Positions 55,039 through 64,000 of a DNA stretch of 64,000 bases are shown here, one piece after another. Below the pieces are notes generated by a model. It was not told the origin of the DNA and did not search any database. It saw only the letters and a list, made by a program, of their open reading frames with translations. Every line of letters starts with the position of its first letter. The first letter of the stretch is position 1. The DNA is from Variovorax sp. (GTDB taxonomy: Bacteria > Pseudomonadota > Gammaproteobacteria > Burkholderiales > Burkholderiaceae_C): assembly GCA_025352265.1 (NCBI GenBank), contig JANXTS010000013.1, positions 38,576 to 102,575 of the forward strand, written 5' to 3'. Both the position numbers and the translations under genes were made by a program.

Positions 55039-55055
55039 TCAGGAAATTTATCAGG

Positions 55056-55865
55056 ATGGCCGACATGGTCGCTTCGACCCCCTCAGCAAGACCACTCGGC
55101 GTGCTCGTCACGGGCGGCGGACGGCGGCTCGGCGCGGTCATCTGCGAAGCATTCGCGCGGGCCGGATGGCAGGTGTGGTGCCAGTATCGCGCCTCGCGCG
55201 ACGCCGCCGAAACCCTGTGTGCAGGTCTGCGTGATGAAGGCTTCGCCGCCACCGCCATCGAAGCGGACATCGACGACGAAGGTGCGCGGCAGGCGCTGGT
55301 CGAACACATTTCGGCAGATACGCCGCTGGCATGCATCGTCAACAACGCTTCTGCTTTCGAGCCGGACACCGCCCTGGATTTCAAACCCGACGCCGCGCTG
55401 CGGCAACTCGGCGTGAACCTGATCGCTCCGATGTCCTTCGCGCGGCTTCTCGCGCAGCAACCAGCCGATGGCACCGACCGCTCGACGATCCACATCCTCG
55501 ATCAGAAAGTGTTCAACCTGAACCCCGACTACTTCTCCTACACCGTGTCGAAGCTGGCGCTCGAGCGCGCGGTGTCACTGCAGGCGCAAGCGCTGGCACC
55601 CGCAGTGCGCGTGTGTGGCGTGGCGCCCGGCATCCTGTTCACCAGCGGCCCGCAAGACGAAGCCAACTTCGCACGGGCTGCGCGAGCCAACCTGATGCGC
55701 CGGCCGATCGACCCCGCCGACGTGGCGCGCACCTGCGTTTTTCTGGCCGTCACGCCGAGCGTGACCGGCACCACCCTGTGCGTCGACAACGGCCAGCATC
55801 TGGTGCCGCTCGAACGCGACATCATGTTCGTCGTCGACGATTTGCTGAAAGCTTCCCCGCCATGA
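55056..55865 (+). CDS. folM: SDR, probable FolM-like dihydromonapterin/pteridine reductase
   Basis: 269 aa. Cofactor motif VTGGGRRLGAVICEAFARAG has the R-x-LG form of NADPH-dependent pteridine reductases; NNASAFEPDT and YFSYTVSKLALE supply the rest of the SDR site (YxxxK). FolM reduces dihydromonapterin and dihydrofolate in E. coli. The stop overlaps the folB start by 4 bp (ATGA), strongly linking it to pterin metabolism. Confidence 0.83.
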   Translation: MADMVASTPSARPLGVLVTGGGRRLGAVICEAFARAGWQVWCQYRASRDAAETLCAGLRDEGFAATAIEADIDDEGARQALVEHISADTPLACIVNNASAFEPDTALDFKPDAALRQLGVNLIAPMSFARLLAQQPADGTDRSTIHILDQKVFNLNPDYFSYTVSKLALERAVSLQAQALAPAVRVCGVAPGILFTSGPQDEANFARAARANLMRRPIDPADVARTCVFLAVTPSVTGTTLCVDNGQHLVPLERDIMFVVDDLLKASPP

Positions 55866-56251
55866 CCACTGCCGCTCTCGATCCCCTGCTGCTCTCCTGC
55901 CGACGCGTCTTCCTGAAGAACTACGAGGTCTGGATAAACATCGGCGTGCACGAGTTCGAGAAGAAGGCCGAGCAACGGGTGATCATCAATGTCGACCTGT
56001 ACGTGCCACTGGAAATTTCGACGCCCACAGCCGACGAGTTGGACGAAGTGGTCGATTACGACTTCATCCGCCGCACCGTGGCAGCGCGCGTGTCGCAGGG
56101 GCATATCCATCTGCAGGAGACCTTGTGCGATGACCTCCTGGTGGCGATATTGGCGCATTCGAAGGTGCATGCGGCGCGCGTGTCGACTGCCAAACCCGAT
56201 GTCTATCCGGACTGCGAAGCGGTGGGTGTCGAGGTTTTCCGGAGCAAATAA
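55862..56251 (+). CDS. folB: Dihydroneopterin aldolase
   Basis: 129 aa from the ATG at 55862 ([20 protein letters not shown]). Matches Fol[21 protein letters not shown], then VVDYDFIRR and a catalytic-loop region with [10 protein letters not shown]. Splits dihydroneopterin to 6-hydroxymethyl-dihydropterin in folate synthesis. Coupled to folM before it and ttcA after it (TAATG, one shared base). Confidence 0.92.
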   Translation: MTTAALDPLLLSCRRVFLKNYEVWINIGVHEFEKKAEQRVIINVDLYVPLEISTPTADELDEVVDYDFIRRTVAARVSQGHIHLQETLCDDLLVAILAHSKVHAARVSTAKPDVYPDCEAVGVEVFRSK

Positions 56252-57222
56252 TGAGTGTGCTTCGGGCGGAGAAGGAAATGCCGTCGGCAAACCTCAAGGC
56301 CGAGCGCGAAACGCACAAGCTCGAAAAGCGCCTATGCCGCGACGTCGGCCGTGCCATCGTCGACTACAACATGATCGAAGAAGGCGACAAGATCATGGTG
56401 TGCGTATCGGGTAGCAAGGACAGCTACGCGATGCTCGATATCCTGTTGAAGCTGAAGGCTCGCGCACCGATTCACTTCGACCTGATTGCTGTCAACCTCG
56501 ACCAGAAGCAACCATGCTTCCCCGAAGAAGTGCTGCCCAAGTACCTGAGCGAACTCGGTGTTGCCTTTCATATCGAGAACCAGGATACGTACAGCATCGT
56601 CAAGCAAGTGATTCCTGAAGGCAAGACCACGTGCGGCCTGTGCAGCCGCTTGCGCCGTGGCATTCTTTACCGCGTGGCCGACGAACTCGGCGCTACTAAA
56701 GTCGCCCTCGGTCATCACCGTGACGACATGCTGCAAACCTTTCTTCTCAACATGTTCTTTGCCGGCAAGCTGAAGAGCATGCCACCCAAGCTAGTGAGCG
56801 ACGATGGACGTCATATCGTGATTCGGCCACTGGCCTATGTGGCCGAAAAAGATCTGGTGCGCTGGGCGCAGTACCGCGAATTTCCGATCATTCCGTGCAC
56901 GCTGTGCGGCAGCCAGGAGAACCTGCAGCGCAAGCAGGTCGGCGAAATGCTGCGCGACTGGGATAAGAAGCATCCGGGACGCATCGAAAACATGTTCGTC
57001 GCCTTGCAAAACGTAGTGCCTTCGCATCTGCTCGACGGTAAACAGCACGATTTCAAAGGACTGAAGGCGACGGGCATTGCCGATGACGAAGGCGACAAGG
57101 CTTTCGACGCGCCGAACTTTGACGCACTGGCGAAGACCTTGCCGGCTTTGTCCGCACTGTCGGCGCTATCGGCGCTATCGGGGTCGTCGGCGCAATCGGC
57201 GTTGCGAATCGTGCAAGTTTGA
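56251..57222 (+). CDS. ttcA: tRNA 2-thiocytidine(32) synthetase
   Basis: 323 aa. PP-loop [18 protein letters not shown] (Ser in place of the second Gly of SGGKDS), Fe-S cluster Cys pair [12 protein letters not shown] and third Cys in [15 protein letters not shown]. Uses ATP and sulphur to thiolate C32 of several tRNAs. The C-terminus carries a short low-complexity tail of LSA repeats. A second Met at 56278 ([15 protein letters not shown]) is a possible start. Confidence 0.95.
   Translation: MSVLRAEKEMPSANLKAERETHKLEKRLCRDVGRAIVDYNMIEEGDKIMVCVSGSKDSYAMLDILLKLKARAPIHFDLIAVNLDQKQPCFPEEVLPKYLSELGVAFHIENQDTYSIVKQVIPEGKTTCGLCSRLRRGILYRVADELGATKVALGHHRDDMLQTFLLNMFFAGKLKSMPPKLVSDDGRHIVIRPLAYVAEKDLVRWAQYREFPIIPCTLCGSQENLQRKQVGEMLRDWDKKHPGRIENMFVALQNVVPSHLLDGKQHDFKGLKATGIADDEGDKAFDAPNFDALAKTLPALSALSALSALSGSSAQSALRIVQV
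57148..57183 (+). repeat. 9-bp repeat in the ttcA 3-prime end
   Basis: Four 9-bp units of the type CTATCGGCG encode [12 protein letters not shown]. In frame, so length changes would not break the gene. Confidence 0.7.
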
Positions 57223-57239
57223 CGCGCAGCGATTTACCC

Positions 57240-57929
57240 ATGAGCCAAGCGACACAGCTCAGGCGCGCTCTTTCGGCCGTCTCAGCGCTGTCCGTGCTGA
57301 TCACGCTTTCTGGCTGCGCGACCAATTGGGTGGTCGACAACGATGTCCGCAGTTTTTCAAGGCTGGTAGCTGCACCGGTCCCAGCCGATGCCACCTACCG
57401 TTTCGAGCGGCTTCCCTCGCAGCAGGCAAATGAGGCGGCGCAGCAATCGCTCGAATCAATGGCAAGCGCCGCGCTCGCTAAGGTTGGCCTCCGGCGCGAC
57501 GATGCGAAGCCGCGCTACAGCGTGCAGATCGACGCGCGCGTGAACGAGTCGGTCTCGCCGCTGGCCGACCCGCTGGTCTACGGCGCCGGCCCGTGGTCGC
57601 ACTGGGGCCCGGGGCTCGGTTACGGCGTCCACCGAGGGCGAGGGTTCGGCGCAGGTTTCGGATACGGTTACGGCGGGTTTCACGGTCCGCAGTTCCCGGA
57701 CATGTCGAACCCCTGGTATTTCCGTGAGGTCAACATCGTGTTGCGCGAACTCGCTTCGGGCCAAGTGGTGTACGAGACACATGCAAACAACGACGGTCCC
57801 TACAACCGAAGCGCAAGCATATTTCCAGTCATGTTCGAAGCCGCCCTGCAGGGCTTTCCGAACCCGCCCGCTGGCGAGCGGCGCGTAGACATCGCGCTGC
57901 CCGGCCTCAACGCCCCGGCCCGGCCCTAG
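57240..57929 (+). CDS. DUF4136-family lipoprotein
   Basis: 229 aa from the ATG at 57240 (MSQATQLRRALSAVSALSVL), with lipobox LSGC at about residue 25. The core FERLPSQQANEAAQQSLESM and a late YFREVNIVLRELASGQVVYE are DUF4136-like; in between lies a Gly/Tyr/His-rich segment (GYGVHRGRGFGAGFGYGYGG). Outer-membrane or periplasmic lipoprotein of unknown role, 17 bp after ttcA. Confidence 0.85.
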   Translation: MSQATQLRRALSAVSALSVLITLSGCATNWVVDNDVRSFSRLVAAPVPADATYRFERLPSQQANEAAQQSLESMASAALAKVGLRRDDAKPRYSVQIDARVNESVSPLADPLVYGAGPWSHWGPGLGYGVHRGRGFGAGFGYGYGGFHGPQFPDMSNPWYFREVNIVLRELASGQVVYETHANNDGPYNRSASIFPVMFEAALQGFPNPPAGERRVDIALPGLNAPARP

Positions 57930-57939
57930 ATCGCTCCGG

Positions 57940-58581
57940 ATGGAAGAGCCCACGCGACTCATTGCCGTGCGCCATGGCGAAACCGCCTGGAACGTCGGCA
58001 CCCGCATCCAGGGGCAACTCGATATCGGTCTCAACGCCACAGGTGAATGGCAGGCTCGTCGCGTCGGGCAGGCGCTGGCCGACGAAGCAATCGACGTCGT
58101 CTATGCCAGCGACCTGTCGCGCGCTTGGGCTACGGCACTCGAGATTGCGCGGCCATTCGGACTCAAGGTTCGGCCGGAGCCCCGGTTGCGGGAGCGAGCT
58201 TTCGGACGTTTCGAAGGTATGAGCTTTGCGGAAATCGAGCAAAGCTTGCCCGATCAGGCGCGTTTGTGGCGAGAGCGCGACCCCGCGTTCGCGCCTGAGG
58301 GCGGCGAAAGCCTGCTGGTGTTTAGCCATCGCGTCACTGCAGTTGCGGCCGAACTTGCGGCGCGCCATCCCGGCGAATTGGTGGTGCTGGTCGCTCACGG
58401 CGGCGTGATGGACGTTCTGTACCGCGCTGCGACCCGCCAGGATTTGCAGGCACCACGCACCTGGCTGCTGGGCAACGCAGCCATTAACCGGCTCCTCTGG
58501 ACGCCCGAGGGTTTCACTCTCGTGGGCTGGAGTGACACAACGCATCTGAACGGTGCCCCCGACGACGACGCAACGGCCTAG
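57940..58581 (+). CDS. Histidine phosphatase family protein
   Basis: 213 aa with the phosphohistidine motif LIAVRHGETAWNVGTRIQGQ, RLRERAFGRFEGMSF and the second His in VVLVAHGGVMDVLYR. Belongs to the GpmB/CobC-like branch; may be a phosphoglycerate-mutase-like or other small phosphatase. 10 bp after the DUF4136 gene, probably the same transcript. Confidence 0.9.
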   Translation: MEEPTRLIAVRHGETAWNVGTRIQGQLDIGLNATGEWQARRVGQALADEAIDVVYASDLSRAWATALEIARPFGLKVRPEPRLRERAFGRFEGMSFAEIEQSLPDQARLWRERDPAFAPEGGESLLVFSHRVTAVAAELAARHPGELVVLVAHGGVMDVLYRAATRQDLQAPRTWLLGNAAINRLLWTPEGFTLVGWSDTTHLNGAPDDDATA

Positions 58582-58930
58582 GCGATCAAAAAGCGCTGTT
58601 GCAGCCGGCGCGGCAATAGATCGCTGCTATCGAAAATTCCCCAAAAATTGATGTTTCGATGTCAGTCGTTTGTATTCAAAAAGTAAAAACGCGCGCACAA
58701 TCGCATCAAGCGATAGACCTTGTCAACACGCCAATCGAAACGAAATGCGTCAAGTGTTGCCGCGTTCGTTGTCAGGAAATAGGCCGTTGAACATGTCGTT
58801 TGGCCGGTGGCAACCAACGCAGTCTCTCGGCAGGATGATGCCAACTGGTAACAGTGAGTGCTTTGTAATTAAGTGACAGTGGTTTTGATCTCGTTTCTGC
58901 ACTGATCAGGCCAGGGGAAAAGGATCTTCG
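58582..58930. other. Intergenic region before the NRPS-PKS gene
   Basis: About 350 bp, more AT-rich than its surroundings. It must hold the end of the preceding transcript and the promoter of the NRPS-PKS. AAGGA lies 6 bp before the ATG at 58931. No Fur-type palindrome or recognisable riboswitch was seen. Confidence 0.5.
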
Positions 58931-61900
58931 ATGACAGCTTTTATACCGGTACACCAGCGCATCGCGTTGCGCGCAGCGGCGAACCCAAAGAAGGTGGCTG
59001 TATCTTGTAACGGCGTATCGATCACTTACGAAGAGCTCAACAATCGCTCCAACCAACTGGCGCGGCGCCTTCAAAATGCGGGAGCGGGGCGTAACAAACT
59101 GATAGCCATCGGCATGGAGCGTTCCATCGATATGGTGGTCGGACTGCTCGCCATATTGAAATCGGGCAGTGCCTACCTGCCGATCGATCTTGAATATCCG
59201 ATGGAGCGGCTCGAATTCACGATCGGCGACGCGCAACCGGTGGCGATGTTGACCACCGCGGCCAGTGCGGCAGCCATGCCGCCGTCTTCAGCACCGGTGT
59301 TCCTGGTGGACGACGGCAATTCGGCGCACGAAGATATCGGTGACGTCGGCACGGCCGATCCCGATGCGCTGGCCTATGTGATCTACACCTCGGGCTCGAC
59401 CGGCCGACCCAAGGGCTGCCTGGTCACGCACTTGAACGTCACCCGGCTTTTCGACGCCACAGATGCCTGGTACGGCTTTGGGTCCGACGACGTGTGGCCG
59501 CTTTTTCACTCGCACGCCTTCGATGTGTCCGTTTGGGAAATCTGGGGATCGCTCAGCTACGGCGGCCGACTGGTCGTGGTGCCTTACCTGACAACGCGTT
59601 CGCCCGACGAATTTTTGGCATTGCTGGTGCACGAACAGATCACGGTCCTGAACCAAACGCCATCGGCCTTCAGGCCGTTGATCGAAGCCGACCGGCGCGC
59701 CGCACTGGCACCGGAAGCGCTCCGTTTGCGCTATGTGATTTTTGCGGGCGAGCCACTCTCGTTCGAGATGCTGCGCCCGTGGTACGAGCGCCATGGCGAC
59801 GCCACGCCGCTCATGGTCAACATGTACGGCATCACAGAGACCACCGTTCACGTCACGTATCGGCCGGTGAGTTGGCAAGACTTGGAATTGCGTCGCGGCA
59901 GCATGATCGGCTGCCCTATTCCCGATCTGCGCATAGACCTGTTGAACGAACAGTTGCAACCGGTGATTGATGGCGAAACAGGTGAGATCGTCGTCAGCGG
60001 CCCCGGCGTGACAAAGGGCTACCTGGGACGCCCCGACCTGACGGCGCAGCGCTTCATCGACTGGACCGACCCAGCCACTGGCGAAACCTTGCGCGCCTAC
60101 CGGTCCGGCGACCTCGGAAAACGCCATCCCGACGGCGACATCGAATGCCTGGGTCGCATGGACCACCAGGTCAAGATCCGTGGTTTTCGCATCGAGACCG
60201 GCGAGATTGAAAATCTGTTGCTGGGGCATTCCGGAGTCAGGGAGTGCGCGGTGCTTGCTCGCACCGATCATGCCCATGGCGATCCGCGGCTCGTGGCTTA
60301 TGTCGTGATGACCGCCGGGCATGTTCCGGCGTCCGAACTCCGGAGCCACCTTGCCAAGGATCTGCCGCAGTTCATGCTGCCGGCCGCCTTCGTCGAGCTG
60401 CCCATGCTGCCCATCACCGAGAACGGCAAGCTGGATCGCCGCGCCCTCCCTGCGCCGCCGCGTGAACGCCCCGAGCTCGCGACTCAATATCTAGCGCCAT
60501 CGACTGCCCTCGAAGAACGGGTGTGCCAGGTGTTCACCGAAGTGCTGGAGATCGACCAGACCGGCCTTGCCGACAACTTCTTCGAACTTGGCGGCACCTC
60601 GCTTTTGGTGACTCGTGCACTGGTCATGCTGCAGGGCGCGGGTCAACGCACGCTGGGCGTTACCGATTTCTTTGCCGACCCGACGCCGCGCGCCCTAGTT
60701 CGACTGTTGCTCGCACCGACGACACCTGCAGCCGCGTCGCCTACCGTGGTCGGCGCCCGTGTCGAGCGCACTGGCAGCGGATTGGAACCTGTCGCCATCA
60801 TCGGCATGGCTGGACGCTTTCCCGGCGCGACCGACATCGAACAGTTCTGGGACAACCTCTGCGCTGGCCGCGAGACCATTACATTTTTCGACGACACCAC
60901 GCTGGACCCGAGCGTGAGCGCCGAACTGCGCGCCGACCCGGCCTACGTCAAGGCACGTGGCGTGATTGCCGATACCGAGATGTTCGACGCTGCCTTTTTT
61001 GGTATCAATCCGAAAGAAGCTGCGCTGATGGACCCGCAGCAACGCATCTTTCTGGAGCTGTGCTGGGAGTGCGTCGAACGAGCCGGCTATGCGCCCGACA
61101 GCGCGCCAGGCACCGTGGGTGTGTTCGCCGGCATGTACGGCAGCACCTATTTGCACCGCCATGTGATGCCGCGCCCCGACCTGATCGAGCAGGTCGGTGA
61201 CTTCCAGGTGATGCTGGGCAACGACAAGGACTTCATCGCCACCCGCGTGGCGCACCGGCTCAACCTGACCGGCCCCGCCATCAGCGTCCACTCGGCTTGC
61301 TCGACCTCCCTGGTAGCGATAGCGCAGGCGTTTTCTGCGATCCGCAACGGCGACTGCGATATGGCCCTGGCCGGTGCTGCTTCAGTCACCTCGCCGCCAC
61401 GCAGCGGCTATCTGCATGAAGACGGCGCGATGCTATCGCCCGACGGCCACACGCGAAGCTTTTCTGCCGGAGCTCAGGGCACCGTGTTCAGCGACGGCGC
61501 GGCCGTGGTGCTGCTCAAGCGCCTGTCGGCCGCACTGGCCGATGGCGACACCGTGCACGCCGTGCTGCGCGGCACGGCCGTTAACAACGATGGCGGCGTC
61601 AAAGCCAGCTTCACGGCGCCGAGCGTCGACGGGCAAGCCCGCGTGATCACCGCTGCGCTGGCCTCGGCGGGCGTCGGCGCGCGAAGCATTTCATATGTCG
61701 AGGCACATGGCACCGCGACGCCGATGGGCGACCCGATCGAGATCGCAGCGCTGGCGAAGGCTTATGGCGCCCAGACCACGGACACCGGTTTTTGCGCCGT
61801 TGGCTCTCTCAAAAGCAATATCGGTCACATCGTCGCGGCTTCTGGCGCGGCGGGCCTGATCAAGACCGCACTGGCGCTTCAAGGCGAGTGCATTCCGCCT

Positions 61901-64000
61901 TCGATTCATTTCGATGCGCCGAATCCCGCGATCGACTTCGGCAGAACACCGTTTCGCGTGGCCGATCGCCTGCTGGCCTGGCCCCGCGGCGACGAGCCAC
62001 GCCGGGCGGGCGTCAGTTCATTCGGCGTCGGCGGCACCAACGCCCACGTGATCGTGGAAGAAGCGCCCATCCAGGCGCCGTCTGACGTCACGGATGCGCC
62101 GCAGTTGCTGGTTTTCTCGGCGCGCTCGCCGGCAGCGCTTGCCGCCGCCAGTGCGCGATTGGCCGACCATCTCGAGGCCCATCCGGGCCTGTCGCTTGCC
62201 GACGTGGCGCACACCCTGCGAGTCGGTCGCAAGGCGTTCGCTCAGCGTGGCTGCGTCGTGGCATCGTCTTCGACGCAAGCGGTCACAGCATTGCGCGCGG
62301 CCGATGCACCGACGCGCGCCACCGGCGCCACAAGCGCGCGCGTGCCGCAACCTGTGTTCATGTTTCCGGGCCAGGGCGCGCAGTACGCCGGAATGGGCAG
62401 CGCTCTGTATGCGGCAGAGCCGGTGTTCCGCGCCGCGTTCGATGAATGCCTTGCCGCCTTTGGTGACGTGCTCCCCTTCGATCTGCGCGAACGCATGTTC
62501 TCGGTGGACATCACGGCACTGGCGCCGACGTCGGTCACGCAGCCGGCCACATTCGTTCTGGAATACGCGCTCGCTCGGCAACTCATGGCGCTACAGGTCA
62601 CTCCTGTCGCATTGGTAGGCCACAGCGTCGGCGAATTCGTGGCCGCGGTGCTGGCCGGCGTCATGCGACTGCAAGACGCTGCCCGCCTCGTCGCGGAGCG
62701 CGGTGCCTTGATGCAAGCCTTGCCGCCGGGGTCGATGCTCTCGGTTCGCCTATCAGCCGTCCAAGTGCAAGTGCGCTTGCCCGCCGGTCTCTCGCTGGCC
62801 GCCGACAACGGCCCGACCGCCAGCGTGGTGGCCGGGCCCGCAGACGAAATCGAGCGCCTGCGTACACAACTCGAAGCGGATGGCGTCGCCGCCAAGCTTC
62901 TGCAGACCTCGCACGCGTTCCACTCCGCCATGATGGACCGGGCTGTGGCGCCATTCGAAGCCCTCGTGCACGGCATCGTCCTGTCGGTGCCCGCCATACC
63001 GATCTATTCGACCTTGACGGGCGACTTGCTGAAGCCCGAAGAAGCCGTTGATCCGGCCTACTGGGCGCGTCATCTTCGCGAGACCGTGCGCTTTTCACCG
63101 GCAGTGCAAGCAGTGCTGGCACAAATGCCGCACGCCGTGTTCGTCGAGGTCGGTCCCCGCAATCCGCTGGCGACGTTGGTACGTCAGCACGCAAGCAAAG
63201 CGCTACCCGCCTTTGCGCTGTCGTTGCTGGGCGACCGCCCCGAAAGCGAACGCGACGCATGGCGGATGGCCGCAGGCCGACTCTGGACGCTAGGTGCCGA
63301 CATCGCGCTAGACGCGCTCGACACGCGCAATCGCAAGCAACGCCTGCGCTTGCCGACCTACCCCTTCGAGCGCAAGCGCTTCTGGGTCGACATCGAGCCC
63401 ACTGCTTCGGCCATTTCCTCGATTCCACTTTCTTCAATTGTCTTACCAGAGTTATCCATGACCACCGCCGCTACCGCATCCAGCACGGCGCCTCCGCGGC
63501 GCAGCTCCCTGACCAGTGCATTGCAAGCCCTGTTCGAGGACATCTCCGGCATCGACATGGCCGGCGCCGACGGCACGACGCCTTTCGTCGAGATGGGGTT
63601 CGATTCGTTGACGCTCACGCAGGCCGCGCTCCAGGTCAAGAAGCAGTTCAAGACCAATCTGAGCTTCAGGCAGTTGATGGAGAGCTACCGCACATTCGAT
63701 TCATTGACCGAATACCTCGATGCGACGCTTCCGCCCGATCCAATCGCGACACCGGTTGCGGCCCCTGCTCCCGTTGCAGCCGTTGCGGTAGTGATGCAGC
63801 CTGCTCCCGTCGCGATGACGTATACCGCGCCGGTTGCGCAAGCATTCACTACCTATGCACCTGTAGCTCCGATCGCCATGGACTCCGCCACCGGCACGCT
63901 GGTCCAGCAGGTCATCGCACAACAGATGCAATTGATGCAGCAGCAGTTGGTCCTGCTGGCGGCCGCACCGGCAACTGCAGCGCCGGTCGCGATGCCTGCC
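58931..64000 (+). CDS. Hybrid NRPS-PKS, A-PCP-KS-AT-ACP, 3-prime end outside the window
   Basis: 1690 codons visible, open to the edge. Adenylation domain from residue 1 with no condensation domain: YTSGSTGRPKG (about 153), FDVSVWEIWG, NMYGITETTVHVTY, NGKLDRRALP (about 497). PCP FFELGGTSL (Ser 557). KS from about 618 with HSACSTSLV (Cys 790), EAHGTATPMGDP (His 926), NIGHIVAASG (His 966). AT with GHSVGEFVAA (Ser 1232) and HAFHSAMMD, the malonyl-CoA type. ACP MGFDSLTL (Ser 1559), then an Ala/Pro/Val linker and LVQQVIAQQMQLMQQQLVLL. Nine A-pocket residues read D-V-W-N-I-A-M-V-H, near my recollection of the Thr code. It should start a peptide-polyketide chain. Confidence 0.93.
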   Translation, partial: MTAFIPVHQRIALRAAANPKKVAVSCNGVSITYEELNNRSNQLARRLQNAGAGRNKLIAIGMERSIDMVVGLLAILKSGSAYLPIDLEYPMERLEFTIGDAQPVAMLTTAASAAAMPPSSAPVFLVDDGNSAHEDIGDVGTADPDALAYVIYTSGSTGRPKGCLVTHLNVTRLFDATDAWYGFGSDDVWPLFHSHAFDVSVWEIWGSLSYGGRLVVVPYLTTRSPDEFLALLVHEQITVLNQTPSAFRPLIEADRRAALAPEALRLRYVIFAGEPLSFEMLRPWYERHGDATPLMVNMYGITETTVHVTYRPVSWQDLELRRGSMIGCPIPDLRIDLLNEQLQPVIDGETGEIVVSGPGVTKGYLGRPDLTAQRFIDWTDPATGETLRAYRSGDLGKRHPDGDIECLGRMDHQVKIRGFRIETGEIENLLLGHSGVRECAVLARTDHAHGDPRLVAYVVMTAGHVPASELRSHLAKDLPQFMLPAAFVELPMLPITENGKLDRRALPAPPRERPELATQYLAPSTALEERVCQVFTEVLEIDQTGLADNFFELGGTSLLVTRALVMLQGAGQRTLGVTDFFADPTPRALVRLLLAPTTPAAASPTVVGARVERTGSGLEPVAIIGMAGRFPGATDIEQFWDNLCAGRETITFFDDTTLDPSVSAELRADPAYVKARGVIADTEMFDAAFFGINPKEAALMDPQQRIFLELCWECVERAGYAPDSAPGTVGVFAGMYGSTYLHRHVMPRPDLIEQVGDFQVMLGNDKDFIATRVAHRLNLTGPAISVHSACSTSLVAIAQAFSAIRNGDCDMALAGAASVTSPPRSGYLHEDGAMLSPDGHTRSFSAGAQGTVFSDGAAVVLLKRLSAALADGDTVHAVLRGTAVNNDGGVKASFTAPSVDGQARVITAALASAGVGARSISYVEAHGTATPMGDPIEIAALAKAYGAQTTDTGFCAVGSLKSNIGHIVAASGAAGLIKTALALQGECIPPSIHFDAPNPAIDFGRTPFRVADRLLAWPRGDEPRRAGVSSFGVGGTNAHVIVEEAPIQAPSDVTDAPQLLVFSARSPAALAAASARLADHLEAHPGLSLADVAHTLRVGRKAFAQRGCVVASSSTQAVTALRAADAPTRATGATSARVPQPVFMFPGQGAQYAGMGSALYAAEPVFRAAFDECLAAFGDVLPFDLRERMFSVDITALAPTSVTQPATFVLEYALARQLMALQVTPVALVGHSVGEFVAAVLAGVMRLQDAARLVAERGALMQALPPGSMLSVRLSAVQVQVRLPAGLSLAADNGPTASVVAGPADEIERLRTQLEADGVAAKLLQTSHAFHSAMMDRAVAPFEALVHGIVLSVPAIPIYSTLTGDLLKPEEAVDPAYWARHLRETVRFSPAVQAVLAQMPHAVFVEVGPRNPLATLVRQHASKALPAFALSLLGDRPESERDAWRMAAGRLWTLGADIALDALDTRNRKQRLRLPTYPFERKRFWVDIEPTASAISSIPLSSIVLPELSMTTAATASSTAPPRRSSLTSALQALFEDISGIDMAGADGTTPFVEMGFDSLTLTQAALQVKKQFKTNLSFRQLMESYRTFDSLTEYLDATLPPDPIATPVAAPAPVAAVAVVMQPAPVAMTYTAPVAQAFTTYAPVAPIAMDSATGTLVQQVIAQQMQLMQQQLVLLAAAPATAAPVAMPA

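Noticed and set aside
59288..60487. Minus-strand open frame of 399 codons
   Set aside because: Lies opposite the adenylation domain of the NRPS-PKS, whose core motifs are all in frame on the plus strand.
1..64000. CRISPR arrays, tRNA, rRNA or prophage genes
   Set aside because: No repeat-spacer arrays, no tRNA-like cloverleaf or rRNA sequence, and no phage structural or integrase genes were recognised on reading through the window.

Overview
The window is high-GC, densely packed bacterial chromosome with almost only chromosomal-type genes. Gene content points to a betaproteobacterium of the Burkholderiales, most likely Comamonadaceae and plausibly Variovorax: a double cyanophycin synthetase locus with its dedicated ABC exporter-like protein, DUF2917/LysR and DUF6279 genes, and a ChvE-type sugar locus. 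This is inferred from protein families, not from a 16S gene, and no rRNA or tRNA gene was seen.

Layout. (1) 39-4362, minus strand: queC, then an operon of a small SMR-type transporter, a HAD-UbiA fusion and a GT-C-like membrane glycosyltransferase, which together look like a lipid-linked pentose pathway. (2) 4631-13349: cyanophycin locus. A DUF1854 protein and an ABC transporter diverge from two cyanophycin synthetases; the first has a decayed Mur-ligase P-loop. Two tandem small secreted Cys-rich paralogues follow. (3) 13404-27318: an oxidative sugar catabolism locus of about 14 kb. It holds an aldehyde dehydrogenase, YtfQ and ChvE periplasmic binding proteins, GguA/GguB, YtfR/YtfT/YjfF, a KDA-dehydratase-like DapA homologue, a divergent LysR regulator, an SDR sugar dehydrogenase and an SMP-30 lactonase. 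(4) 27326-37446: regulators. A Crp/Fnr protein, a CHASE2 histidine kinase, a response regulator lacking the phosphoacceptor Asp, a 55-codon truncated receiver copy, and a giant hybrid histidine kinase split by one in-frame TAG. (5) 37447-41930: glmS, an AsnC/Lrp regulator and glmU. Just downstream of glmS, where attTn7 lies, are three 20-bp tandem repeats that look like a transposon end, with an inverted copy 5.7 kb away beyond the hybrid kinase. (6) 41929-58581: housekeeping genes, including fthC, slt, cca, otsBA, a ROK kinase, an inositol-phosphatase-family protein, a MidA-like methyltransferase, folM-folB-ttcA, lipoproteins and a histidine phosphatase. (7) 58931 to the window end: the start of a hybrid NRPS-PKS (A-PCP-KS-AT-ACP, running off the edge), likely the first gene of a secondary-metabolite cluster.

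The most notable items are the Tn7-like end signature at glmS bracketing a kinase with a nonsense codon, the atypical and truncated receiver pair around the CHASE2 kinase, the CphA2-like synthetase paired with a normal CphA, the nested double sugar transporter, and the NRPS-PKS that starts directly with an adenylation domain.
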